DNA of 64,000 nucleotides from Streptococcus mitis (GTDB taxonomy: Bacteria > Bacillota > Bacilli > Lactobacillales > Streptococcaceae), in NCBI RefSeq assembly GCF_023109105.1, contig NZ_JALDTZ010000005.1, positions 1 through 64,000 of the forward strand, written 5' to 3'. The notes beneath the pieces are model-generated. The model worked only from the letters and a program-made list of their open reading frames with translations. It ran no database searches and had not been told where the DNA came from. Shown piece after piece: positions 19,459 to 27,592 of the stretch. Position 1 is the first letter of the stretch, and each line of letters opens with the position of its first letter. The position numbers and the translations under genes are program-made.

Positions 19459-20090
19459 CACTCAACTATATGGAAATTTTAATCAAACTGGCCTTGGGTC
19501 TTTTCTCGCTTGTTTTTGTTATCAATGTGACAGGAAAGGGAAATCTGGCGCCCAACTCTGCGACAGATCAAATTCAGAACTATGTTCTTGGTGGTATCAT
19601 CGGTGGGGTGATTTACAACAGTTCAATCAGTATCCTGCAGTACGCAGTGATTTTGATGATGTGGACGATTTTGGTCTTGACACTCAAGTGGCTCAATAAC
19701 AATGTTCGTTTTGTCAAACGCTTGATTGATGGAAAACCGACTCTCCTCATCAAAAATGGGCAGATTGACCCAGAAGCCTGTCGTTCAGTTGGTTTGTCTG
19801 CAGCGGATGTAGCCCTCAAGCTTCGTAGTCAAGGGATTTTCCAGATGAAGCAGGTCAAACGCGCTGTGCAGGAGCAAAATGGTCAACTCATCGTGGTCCA
19901 AATGGGAGATGAAAATCCTAAGTATCCAGTTGTTACTGACGGTGTGATCCAAGTCGATGTTTTGGAATCGATTGGCCGTAGCGAAGAGTGGCTGCTTGAT
20001 AATCTCAGCAAACAAGGGCATGAAAATGTAGCCAATATCTTTATCGCTGAGTATGACAAGGGTGCGGTCACAGTCGTAACTTATGAATAA
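19455..20090 (+). CDS. DUF421 (YetF-like) membrane protein
   Basis: 211 residues: about three membrane segments in the first 80, then the DUF421 cytoplasmic domain (IDGKPTLLIKNGQID, LRSQGIFQMKQVKRAVQEQNGQLIVVQ). The start is GTG 19455, overlapping the DUF3290 stop and preceded by GGAGG. Proteins of this family are linked to spore or envelope properties in bacilli, but no activity is established in streptococci. A hairpin (20094-20117) follows the stop. Confidence 0.8.
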   Translation: MTLNYMEILIKLALGLFSLVFVINVTGKGNLAPNSATDQIQNYVLGGIIGGVIYNSSISILQYAVILMMWTILVLTLKWLNNNVRFVKRLIDGKPTLLIKNGQIDPEACRSVGLSAADVALKLRSQGIFQMKQVKRAVQEQNGQLIVVQMGDENPKYPVVTDGVIQVDVLESIGRSEEWLLDNLSKQGHENVANIFIAEYDKGAVTVVTYE

Positions 20091-20144
20091 GAAGAACCTG
20101 GGGTCGTGGCCTCAGGTTTCCATTTGTAACTAGAAAGGAATTTT

Positions 20145-21890
20145 ATGTCCATTATTCAAAAACTTTGGTGGTTTTTCAAGTTAGAAAAACGCCGTTATCT
20201 TATCGGAATTGTGGCCCTGGTCTTGGTTTCCATCCTCAATCTTATTCCCCCCATGGTTATGGGTCGGGTCATTGATGCTATCACATCGGGACAATTAAGC
20301 CAGCAGGACCTTCTTCTTGACCTATTTTACTTGCTGCTTGCGGCCTTTGGGATGTACTATCTGCGCTATGTTTGGCGTATGTATATCCTTGGAACTTCCT
20401 ATCGTTTGGGGCAGATTATGCGGTCTCGCTTGTTTGAGCATTTCACAAAAATGTCTCCGGCCTTTTATCAGACCTATCGGACGGGGGATCTGATGGCACA
20501 CGCAACCAATGATATCAATGCCCTAACTCGTCTCGCAGGTGGAGGTGTCATGTCAGCAGTGGATGCCTCTATCACGGCTTTGGTGACTTTGCTGACCATG
20601 CTTTTTAGCATTTCCTGGCAGATGACTCTGGTTGCCATTTTGCCCCTGCCTTTCATGGCTTATGCGACCAGTCGTTTAGGGAGAAAGACTCATAAGGCCT
20701 TTGGCGAATCTCAAGCTGCCTTTTCGGAACTTAACAATAAGGTTCAGGAGTCTGTATCAGGTATCAAGGTAACCAAGTCCTTTGGATATCAGTCTGATGA
20801 ATTGGCATCTTTCCAGGAAGTCAATGATTTGACCTTCCAAAAGAATCTGCAAACCATGAAATATGATAGTCTCTTTGACCCCATGGTTCTACTCTTTGTT
20901 GGTTCTTCCTATGCCTTAACTCTCTTAGTCGGTGCCTTTATGGTGCAAGCAGGACAAGTAACTGTCGGAAACCTTGTCACCTTTATCTCTTACTTGGATA
21001 TGTTAGTCTGGCCCTTGATGGCGATTGGTTTCCTCTTTAATATTACTCAAAGAGGGAAGGTTTCTTATCAACGAATTGAGAGTCTTTTGTCCCAAGAGTC
21101 ACCTGTCAAAGATCCAGAATCTCCACTTAACGGGATTGAAAATGGGCGCTTAGACTATGCTATTGATCGTTTTGCCTTTGAAGACGAAGAGACGCTGAGA
21201 GATATACATTTTAGTCTCGAAAAGGGGCAAACCTTGGGCTTGGTTGGGCAAACTGGTTCAGGGAAAACTGCTTTGATTAAATTGCTCCTACGTGAGTATG
21301 ACGTTGACCAAGGTGGTATTTATCTAAATGGTCATGACATTCGTGACTATCGACTAGCTGACTTGCGAAGTTTGATGGGATACGTCCCACAGGACCAATT
21401 TCTCTTTGCTAGTTCTATCTTAGAGAATATTTGTTTTGGAAATCCCGACTTACCTTTCTCAGCAGTAGAAGAAGCGACAAAGTTGGCTCAAGTCTATCAA
21501 GACATTCAAGCCATGCCTGAGGGATTTGATACAGTTATCGGGGAAAAAGGTGTTAGTCTATCTGGTGGACAAAAGCAACGTCTGGCTATGAGTCGGGCTA
21601 TGATTTTAAATCCTGATATCTTGATTTTAGATGATTCCTTGTCAGCTGTGGATGCTAAGACAGAGTTCGCGATCATCGATAATCTCAAGGAAACTCGCAA
21701 AGATAAAACGACTATCATCACTGCCCATCGTCTCAGTGCAGTTGTTCATGCAGATTTGATTTTGGTCATGCAGGATGGTCGTATCATTGAACGAGGTAGG
21801 CATGAAGACTTACTAGCCTTGGATGGTTGGTATGCCCAAACCTACCAGTCTCAACAGTTAGAAATGAAAGGAGAAGAAGATGCGGAATAA
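20145..21890 (+). CDS. Heterodimeric ABC exporter, half-transporter with degenerate catalytic site
   Basis: 581 residues: six-helix exporter membrane domain (about 1-310) and ATPase domain (340-575). Walker A VGQTGSGKT, signature LSGGQKQR, H-loop TAHRLS. After Walker B, the usual catalytic Glu is Asp (ILILDDSLSAVD), which makes its own ATP site non-canonical. Its partner, encoded 11 bases inside its 3' end, has the complementary defect, so the two form a heterodimer typical of multidrug or peptide exporters. The substrate is unknown. It is not obviously the PatA/PatB fluoroquinolone pump, whose locus lies elsewhere in pneumococcus. Confidence 0.88.
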   Translation: MSIIQKLWWFFKLEKRRYLIGIVALVLVSILNLIPPMVMGRVIDAITSGQLSQQDLLLDLFYLLLAAFGMYYLRYVWRMYILGTSYRLGQIMRSRLFEHFTKMSPAFYQTYRTGDLMAHATNDINALTRLAGGGVMSAVDASITALVTLLTMLFSISWQMTLVAILPLPFMAYATSRLGRKTHKAFGESQAAFSELNNKVQESVSGIKVTKSFGYQSDELASFQEVNDLTFQKNLQTMKYDSLFDPMVLLFVGSSYALTLLVGAFMVQAGQVTVGNLVTFISYLDMLVWPLMAIGFLFNITQRGKVSYQRIESLLSQESPVKDPESPLNGIENGRLDYAIDRFAFEDEETLRDIHFSLEKGQTLGLVGQTGSGKTALIKLLLREYDVDQGGIYLNGHDIRDYRLADLRSLMGYVPQDQFLFASSILENICFGNPDLPFSAVEEATKLAQVYQDIQAMPEGFDTVIGEKGVSLSGGQKQRLAMSRAMILNPDILILDDSLSAVDAKTEFAIIDNLKETRKDKTTIITAHRLSAVVHADLILVMQDGRIIERGRHEDLLALDGWYAQTYQSQQLEMKGEEDAE

Positions 21891-23622
21891 ACAAGAACAA
21901 TGGGCTGTATTAAAGCGTTTGTTGTCTTATCTTAAGCCCTATAGTCTCCTAACCTTTTTAGCCCTTGCTTTTCTCCTTGCGACGACTGTTGTTAAGAGTA
22001 TTATCCCCTTGGTAGCTTCTCACTTTATCGACCAGTATCTACATAATCTCAACCAGCTTGCCGTTACAGTCTTACTGGCCTACTATGGTCTATACATTCT
22101 TCAAACTATTGTCCAATATGTGGGAAACCTTCTCTTTGCGCGCGTGTCCTACAGCATCGTTAGAGATATCCGACGTGATGCCTTTGCCAATATGGAGAAG
22201 CTAGGCATGTCTTACTTTGATAAAACGCCTGCAGGTTCTATCGTTTCGCGTTTGACCAATGACACCGAGACTATCAGTGATATGTTTTCGGGGATCTTAT
22301 CTAGCTTTATCTCGGCAGTCTTTATCTTTGTGACAACCCTTTATACCATGCTTGTTTTGGACTATCGTCTGACAGCTTTAGTATTGCTCTTTCTACCCTT
22401 GATTTTCCTTTTGGTTAATCTCTACCGAAAAAAATCGGTCAAGGTCATTGAAAAAACCAGAAGTCTCTTGTCAGATATTAACAGTAAGCTGGCAGAAAAT
22501 ATCGAAGGGATTCGCATTATTCAAGCTTTTAATCAAGAAAAGCGCCTGCAAGAAGAGTTTGATGAGATAAACCAGGAGCACCTGGTCTACGCCAACCGTT
22601 CGGTAGCCCTTGACTCTCTCTTCCTACGTCCGGCCATGAGTTTGTTGAAGCTGTTGGGATATGCGGTTTTGATGGCCTACTTTGGCTATCGCGGACTTTA
22701 TCTAGGAATAACGGCAGGAACTATGTATGCCTTTATCCAGTATATCAATCGTCTCTTTGATCCCCTGATCGAGGTAACACAGAACTTTTCTACTCTTCAG
22801 ACATCCATGGTGTCAGCAGGTCGTGTCTTTGCACTTATCGATGAGTCCAACTATGAACCGGTCCAAGAAAATGGACAAGCTGAGATTCAAGAAGGGAATA
22901 TTCGCTTTGAACATGTGTCCTTCTCCTATGATGGAAAACACCAAATTCTCGATGATATTTCCTTTACCGTCAATAAAGGTGAAACCATTGCCTTTGTCGG
23001 ACATACAGGTTCTGGGAAATCTTCTATCATCAATGTTCTCATGCGTTTTTATGAATTTCAGTCAGGTCGAGTTTTCCTAGATGGTGTGGATATTCGAGAG
23101 TATAGTCAAGAGGAGTTGAGAAAAAACATCGGTTTGGTTCTACAGGACCCCTTCCTCTATCATGGGACCATCAAGTCCAATATCGCCATGTACCAAGATA
23201 TCAGCGATGACCAGGTTAAGGCAGCAGCAGAATTTGTCGATGCAGATTCTTTCATTCAGGATCTTCCATTAGGCTATGATGCCCCTGTGTCTGAGCGTGG
23301 TTCGAGTTTTTCAACCGGGCAACGTCAGCTTCTTGCCTTTGCTAGAACTGTTGCCAGTCAACCTAAAATCCTGATTTTGGATGAAGCGACAGCCAATATC
23401 GACTCTGAAACAGAAGCCTTGGTTCAAAATTCCCTAGCTAAGATGAGACAAGGTCGAACAACCATTGCCATCGCCCATCGCCTTTCTACCATTCAAGATG
23501 CTAATTGTATCTATGTTCTTGATAAGGGACGGATCATTGAGAGTGGAACCCACGAGGAACTCCTAGCATTAGGAGGAACCTATCACAAGATGTATAGTTT
23601 GCAGGCAGGTGCTCTTTCCTAG
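21880..23622 (+). CDS. Heterodimeric ABC exporter, half-transporter with canonical Walker B
   Basis: 580 residues: exporter membrane domain (about 15-310) and ATPase domain (335-575). Walker A VGHTGSGKS and Walker B ILILDEATANID are canonical, with Glu, while the signature is altered to FSTGQRQ instead of LSGGQ. Because signature and Walker motifs combine across the dimer, its Glu-bearing site is completed by the partner's intact LSGGQ and the other site is doubly degenerate, as in TM287/288-type exporters. The ATG overlaps the preceding gene by 11 bases, so the subunits are co-translated. Confidence 0.88.
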   Translation: MRNKQEQWAVLKRLLSYLKPYSLLTFLALAFLLATTVVKSIIPLVASHFIDQYLHNLNQLAVTVLLAYYGLYILQTIVQYVGNLLFARVSYSIVRDIRRDAFANMEKLGMSYFDKTPAGSIVSRLTNDTETISDMFSGILSSFISAVFIFVTTLYTMLVLDYRLTALVLLFLPLIFLLVNLYRKKSVKVIEKTRSLLSDINSKLAENIEGIRIIQAFNQEKRLQEEFDEINQEHLVYANRSVALDSLFLRPAMSLLKLLGYAVLMAYFGYRGLYLGITAGTMYAFIQYINRLFDPLIEVTQNFSTLQTSMVSAGRVFALIDESNYEPVQENGQAEIQEGNIRFEHVSFSYDGKHQILDDISFTVNKGETIAFVGHTGSGKSSIINVLMRFYEFQSGRVFLDGVDIREYSQEELRKNIGLVLQDPFLYHGTIKSNIAMYQDISDDQVKAAAEFVDADSFIQDLPLGYDAPVSERGSSFSTGQRQLLAFARTVASQPKILILDEATANIDSETEALVQNSLAKMRQGRTTIAIAHRLSTIQDANCIYVLDKGRIIESGTHEELLALGGTYHKMYSLQAGALS

Positions 23623-23729
23623 GGAAGAATTCCTTTAAAACACAGATTTCTTGCACTGCCTCTTTCATTTTGTGGTATAATGTAGAATGTTAATAAAGAT
23701 TATATATAAAAAAACAGAGGAGAATGTGC

Positions 23730-24422
23730 ATGCTGAAATGGGATGAGCTACCTCAAGAAATGCAATTGAGCGAGGTAAAACCATACTACCAGCTTGTGTC
23801 TAGAAGAAAAGGCTCACTGATTTTCAAGCGTTGTTTGGACTGGGTTCTGGCCTTAGTCGTACTGGTTCTGACCTCTCCAATCTTTCTCATCTTGAGTATT
23901 TGGATCAAGTTGGATAGTAAAGGGCCTGTGATTTACAAACAAGAGCGCGTGACCCAGTATAACCGTCGGTTCAAGATTTGGAAGTTCCGTACCATGGTGA
24001 CGGATGCAGACAAAAAGGGGAGTCTGGTGACTTCTGCTAATGATAGCCGCATTACCAAGGTTGGAAATTTCATCCGCCGTGTTCGTTTAGACGAACTACC
24101 TCAGTTGGTCAATGTCCTTAAAGGCGAAATGTCCTTTGTCGGTACACGACCTGAAGTGCCACGCTACACGGAGCAGTATAGCCCTGAAATGATGGCGACC
24201 TTGCTCTTGCCAGCAGGAATTACCTCTCCGGCCAGCATTCACTACAAGGATGAGGACACTATCATCAGTCAAATGACGGAGAAAGGCCTGTCGGTTGACC
24301 AAGCCTATGTCGAACACGTCCTTCCTGAAAAGATGCGCTATAATCTCGCTTATCTCCGAGAATTCAGTTTCCTTGGAGACATCAAAATCATGTTTCAAAC
24401 CGTGTTTGAAGTGCTAAAATAA
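23730..24422 (+). CDS. Undecaprenyl-phosphate sugar-1-phosphate transferase
   Basis: About 230 residues of the bacterial sugar transferase (PglC/WcaJ C-terminal) family: one N-terminal membrane helix (RCLDWVLALVVLVLTSPIFLI) and the catalytic block GPVIYKQERV, KFRTM, VTDADKKG, RLDELPQLVNVLKGEMSFVGTRPEVP. Such enzymes load the first sugar phosphate on the lipid carrier. In pneumococcus the gene here next to the aminotransferase has been proposed to start teichoic-acid repeats with AATGal; I infer the same. An extended -10 promoter (TGGTATAAT, TATAAT at 23676-23681) precedes it. Start chosen at ATG 23730, seven bases after the ribosome site. Confidence 0.82.
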   Translation: MLKWDELPQEMQLSEVKPYYQLVSRRKGSLIFKRCLDWVLALVVLVLTSPIFLILSIWIKLDSKGPVIYKQERVTQYNRRFKIWKFRTMVTDADKKGSLVTSANDSRITKVGNFIRRVRLDELPQLVNVLKGEMSFVGTRPEVPRYTEQYSPEMMATLLLPAGITSPASIHYKDEDTIISQMTEKGLSVDQAYVEHVLPEKMRYNLAYLREFSFLGDIKIMFQTVFEVLK

Positions 24423-24464
24423 AGTAGTCATGAGAGAATGAGTACAGATAAAAGGAGCAAATCA

Positions 24465-25694
24465 ATGCCAAATTACAATATTCCATTTTCACCACCCGAT
24501 ATTACGGAAGCAGAAATTGCTGAAGTAGCGGATACCCTGCGTTCTGGTTGGATCACAACAGGTCCTAAGACCAAAGAATTGGAGCGTCGTTTGTCTCAAT
24601 ACACACAGACGCCTAAGACTGTCTGCCTAAACTCTGCGACTGCCGCTCTTGAGTTGATTTTGCGCGTCTTGGAAGTGGGGCCTGGTGATGAAGTCATCGT
24701 TCCAGCCATGACCTATACAGCTTCATGTAGTGTTATCACTCATGTAGGAGCGACCCCTGTCATGGTAGATATCCAAGCAGATACGTTTGAGATGGACCAT
24801 GACCTTCTGGAGCAAGCCATCACTGAAAAGACCAAGGTGATCATCCCAGTAGAGCTTGCAGGGATTGTTTGCGACTATGACCGTTTGTTCCAAGTTGTAG
24901 AGAAGAAACGTGACCTCTTTACTGCTTCAAGCAAGTGGCAAAAGGCCTTTAACCGTATTGTGATTGTCTCTGATAGTGCCCACGCTTTGGGATCAACTTA
25001 TAAAGGACAACCAGCTGGTTCTATAGCTGACTTTACTTCCTTCTCATTCCATGCGGTTAAGAACTTTACAACGGCAGAAGGTGGAAGTGCCACTTGGAAA
25101 GACAATCCAGCGATTGATGATGAAGAGATGTACAAGGAATTCCAAATCCTTTCTCTTCACGGGCAAACTAAGGATGCTCTTGCTAAGATGCAACTGGGCT
25201 CTTGGGAATACGATATCGTAACACCAGCCTACAAGTGCAATATGACTGATATCATGGCTTCTCTTGGTTTGGTACAATTGGACCGCTATCCAAGTTTGTT
25301 GCAACGTCGTAAGGACATTGTGGACCGCTATGATCGTTGTTTTGCAGGTTCTCGCATCCGTCCATTGGCACACAAGACTGAAACTGTAGAATCTTCACGC
25401 CACCTCTACATCACCCATGTAGAAGGAGCAAGTTTAGAAGAGCGCAACCTTATCATCCAAGAATTGGCCAAAGCAGGAATTGCAAGTAATGTCCACTATA
25501 AACCGCTTCCCCTTTTGACAGCCTATAAGAATCTTGGCTTTGATATGGCGAATTATCCCAAGGCCTATGCCTTCTTTGAAAATGAAATTACGCTCCCTCT
25601 TCACACTAAATTAAGCGATGAAGAAGTGGACTATATCATTGAGACTTTCAAAACAGTTTCTGAAAAAGTGCTAGCTTCATCAAAAAAATTGTAA
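24465..25694 (+). CDS. DegT/DnrJ/EryC1 PLP-dependent sugar aminotransferase
   Basis: About 409 residues with the sugar-aminotransferase pattern: GWITTGPKTKELERRL, NSATAALELIL, VIVPAMTYTAS, then the PLP lysine in SFHAVKNFTTAEGG (near residue 205), and NVHYKPLPLL. It should aminate a 4-keto-6-deoxyhexose, in this family the step giving AATGal for teichoic acid, which fits the sugar transferase 42 bases upstream. The 4-keto precursor dehydratase is not in the window. ATG 24465 follows AAAGGAG at proper distance; nine upstream in-frame codons are left out. Confidence 0.82.
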   Translation: MPNYNIPFSPPDITEAEIAEVADTLRSGWITTGPKTKELERRLSQYTQTPKTVCLNSATAALELILRVLEVGPGDEVIVPAMTYTASCSVITHVGATPVMVDIQADTFEMDHDLLEQAITEKTKVIIPVELAGIVCDYDRLFQVVEKKRDLFTASSKWQKAFNRIVIVSDSAHALGSTYKGQPAGSIADFTSFSFHAVKNFTTAEGGSATWKDNPAIDDEEMYKEFQILSLHGQTKDALAKMQLGSWEYDIVTPAYKCNMTDIMASLGLVQLDRYPSLLQRRKDIVDRYDRCFAGSRIRPLAHKTETVESSRHLYITHVEGASLEERNLIIQELAKAGIASNVHYKPLPLLTAYKNLGFDMANYPKAYAFFENEITLPLHTKLSDEEVDYIIETFKTVSEKVLASSKKL

Positions 25695-25701
25695 AAAAGT
25701 C

Positions 25702-25730
25702 TTGACAAAGAAAAAACAAAGTATTAAAAT
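25702..25730 (+). promoter_or_regulatory. Promoter of the first trp T-box transcript
   Basis: TTGACA (25702-25707), a 17-base spacer and TAAAAT (25725-25730) lie directly after the aminotransferase stop and start the T-box leader. Confidence 0.8.
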
Positions 25731-25739
25731 AAGTTCAAC

Positions 25740-25993
25740 AAATCAGAAAAGTAACTATTTTTGATCTTCAGGGAGCCTGTGGTGATTGTGAACAGGTGGT
25801 TGGAAGTAGTGAAAGTGGGCTGATTTTAAAAATGAATTTGAAACAATGAAAATTCGGTGCGCACACCTTACAGTGCAACTTGTTGTTAGACAAGGTAGAG
25901 ATGTAAAGGGGATAGTCCCTTTATAATTGAGGTGGCACCGCGTTACCAACGCCCTCACACGGAGTTTAATTCTGTGTGTGGGCTTTTTTCTTT
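25740..25993 (+). promoter_or_regulatory. T-box riboswitch (probably tRNA-Trp) before the trpB paralogue
   Basis: The T-box core AGGTGGCACCGCG is at 25930-25942, followed by a terminator (CCTCACAC paired with GTGTGTGGG, then a T run, to about 25990). An imperfect stem I fills 25765-25840. A TGG triplet at 25816-25818 on its 3' side is a candidate specifier for tRNA-Trp. Uncharged tRNA-Trp should bind and allow read-through. The amino acid assignment follows from the downstream gene plus this triplet; the specifier loop was not folded. Confidence 0.88.
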
Positions 25994-26007
25994 CGGTCAT
26001 TTTGTTT

Positions 26008-26100
26008 TTCTTTTATTAGGGCGTTAAGTCGCTTTGATGAACTTAAGTTCTATCTGCAGCTCCTTGCCTACTACTAAAAGCAAACAAAAAGCCGAATTAA
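26008..26100 (+). repeat. Unassigned repeat-like stretch before the trpB paralogue
   Basis: Between the T-box terminator and the ribosome site lies a segment with an AACTTAAGTT palindrome (26040-26049) and pieces similar to boxB-type text (TTCTATCTGCAGCTC). It does not match a full BOX. It may be a degraded small repeat or part of the leader; I cannot assign it. Confidence 0.25.
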
Positions 26101-26120
26101 TATAGAAAGAGGAAAATTTT

Positions 26121-27299
26121 ATGACAACTAAAGGTTATTTTGGACAATTTGGTGGTAGTTTTGTACCGGAGCCGATTCAGGCTTTGTTGGATGAGTTGGA
26201 AGTGACATTTGACAAGTACAAGGATGATCCAGAGTTTTTGGCAGAATTTCGCCATTACTTAAAGGACTATTCAGGTCGCGAAACACCGCTTTATTTTGCG
26301 GAAAGTTTGACAGATCACTTAGGTGGCGCTAAGATTTATCTCAAGCGCGAAGACCTTAACCACCTTGGTTCTCACAAACTCAACAACGTTTTAGGGCAAA
26401 TTCTTCTTGCCAAACGTATGGGCAAAAAACGTGTTATCGCAGAAACAGGAGCTGGTCAGCACGGTGTTGCGACAGCTGCAGCTGCAGCCAAGTTTGGTAT
26501 GGCTTGTGATGTCTACATGGGGGCAGAAGATGTGGAACGTCAACGTCTCAATGTTTTCCGTATGGAGATGATGGGAGCGACAGTTCATGCAGTTGAAACA
26601 GGAACTCGTACCCTCAAAGATGCGGTTGATGCAGCCTTTGGAGCTTGGATGAATGACCTTGAAGCCTTCTACGTTTTGGGATCTGCTGTTGGACCTCACC
26701 CATATCCAACTATCGTTCACGAATTCCAAAAGGTCATCAGTGAAGAATCTCGTCGTCAAATTTTAGAAAAAGAAGGCCGTTTACCAGACTACGTCATTGC
26801 CTGTGTAGGTGGTGGTTCCAATGCCATCGGTGCTTTTTCACAGTATGTGGCTGATGAAGAAGTCAAATTGGTTGGGGTCGAAGCTGCTGGTCACGGACTT
26901 GATACAGACAAGCACGCAGCTACTATGACAAAAGGTAGTATTGGAATTGTCGACGGTATGAAGACCTATGCAGTCTTTAAGGAAGATGGAGAGCTGGCTC
27001 CAGTTTACTCTATCTCAGCTGGTTTAGACTATCCAGGGGTTGGCCCAGAACACGCCTACTTCAAAGACTCAGGTCGCGTGGAATATGTGGCTGCGACGGA
27101 TGAAGAAGCGGTTCAAGCCTTGCTTTTATTAAGTAAAACAGAAGGAATCATCCCTGCGATCGAAAGTTCACACGCTATCGCTGAAGCAGTCAAACGTGCG
27201 CCGAAACTAAGTAAAGATGAGATTATCATCATCAATGTCTCAGGTCGTGGAGACAAAGACGTAGCTGCGATTGCAGACTACCTAGAAGCTAAAAAATAA
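26121..27299 (+). CDS. Tryptophan synthase beta chain paralogue (stand-alone TrpB)
   Basis: 392 residues, full-length TrpB. The PLP lysine is in [10 protein letters not shown], where the ordinary TrpB 5.7 kb downstream has [18 protein letters not shown] (catalytic Glu), the phosphate-binding [10 protein letters not shown] and the C-terminal SGRGDKD are intact, so it should be active, joining indole and serine. It differs strongly from the operon trpB (for example [10 protein letters not shown] versus [10 protein letters not shown]), so it is an old paralogue or transferred gene, not a recent duplicate. It has its own promoter and T-box and no adjacent trpA. Possible roles: scavenging free indole, or a second synthase with the distant TrpA. 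Confidence 0.9.
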   Translation: MTTKGYFGQFGGSFVPEPIQALLDELEVTFDKYKDDPEFLAEFRHYLKDYSGRETPLYFAESLTDHLGGAKIYLKREDLNHLGSHKLNNVLGQILLAKRMGKKRVIAETGAGQHGVATAAAAAKFGMACDVYMGAEDVERQRLNVFRMEMMGATVHAVETGTRTLKDAVDAAFGAWMNDLEAFYVLGSAVGPHPYPTIVHEFQKVISEESRRQILEKEGRLPDYVIACVGGGSNAIGAFSQYVADEEVKLVGVEAAGHGLDTDKHAATMTKGSIGIVDGMKTYAVFKEDGELAPVYSISAGLDYPGVGPEHAYFKDSGRVEYVAATDEEAVQALLLLSKTEGIIPAIESSHAIAEAVKRAPKLSKDEIIIINVSGRGDKDVAAIADYLEAKK

Positions 27300-27548
27300 A
27301 AGATGGAAAAATTACAGTCCTTTCTCTCACAGAGAGCTTGTGGTTGCTGGAAACAAGCAGAGAAAGCTGTAAGGTTGGGTCCATTTGAAACAAGAGAAGA
27401 AAACATAATTCTCAAGGGAGTGCCCTTTATTGCACAGCCTGTTACAGGAAGTATCTGAGACAGGAATGAGAGATAGGAGAAATCCTATAATTGAGGTGGC
27501 ACCGCGAATTTCGTCCTCACGCAAATTATTTTGCGTGGGGATTTTTTG
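27300..27548 (+). promoter_or_regulatory. Second T-box riboswitch (probably tRNA-Trp) before trpE
   Basis: It begins directly after the trpB-paralogue stop. The T-box core AGGTGGCACCGCG is at 27494-27506, and the terminator pairs TCCTCACGCAAA with TTTGCGTGGGGA, followed by a T run to 27548. A TGG triplet at 27376-27378 is a candidate specifier. I find no convincing promoter between the upstream gene and this leader, so transcripts from the first T-box probably pass through a second one. Confidence 0.88.
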
Positions 27549-27592
27549 TAGAATCAACACGGAATTTAAGAAGAACTGAAAGGGAAATTACA

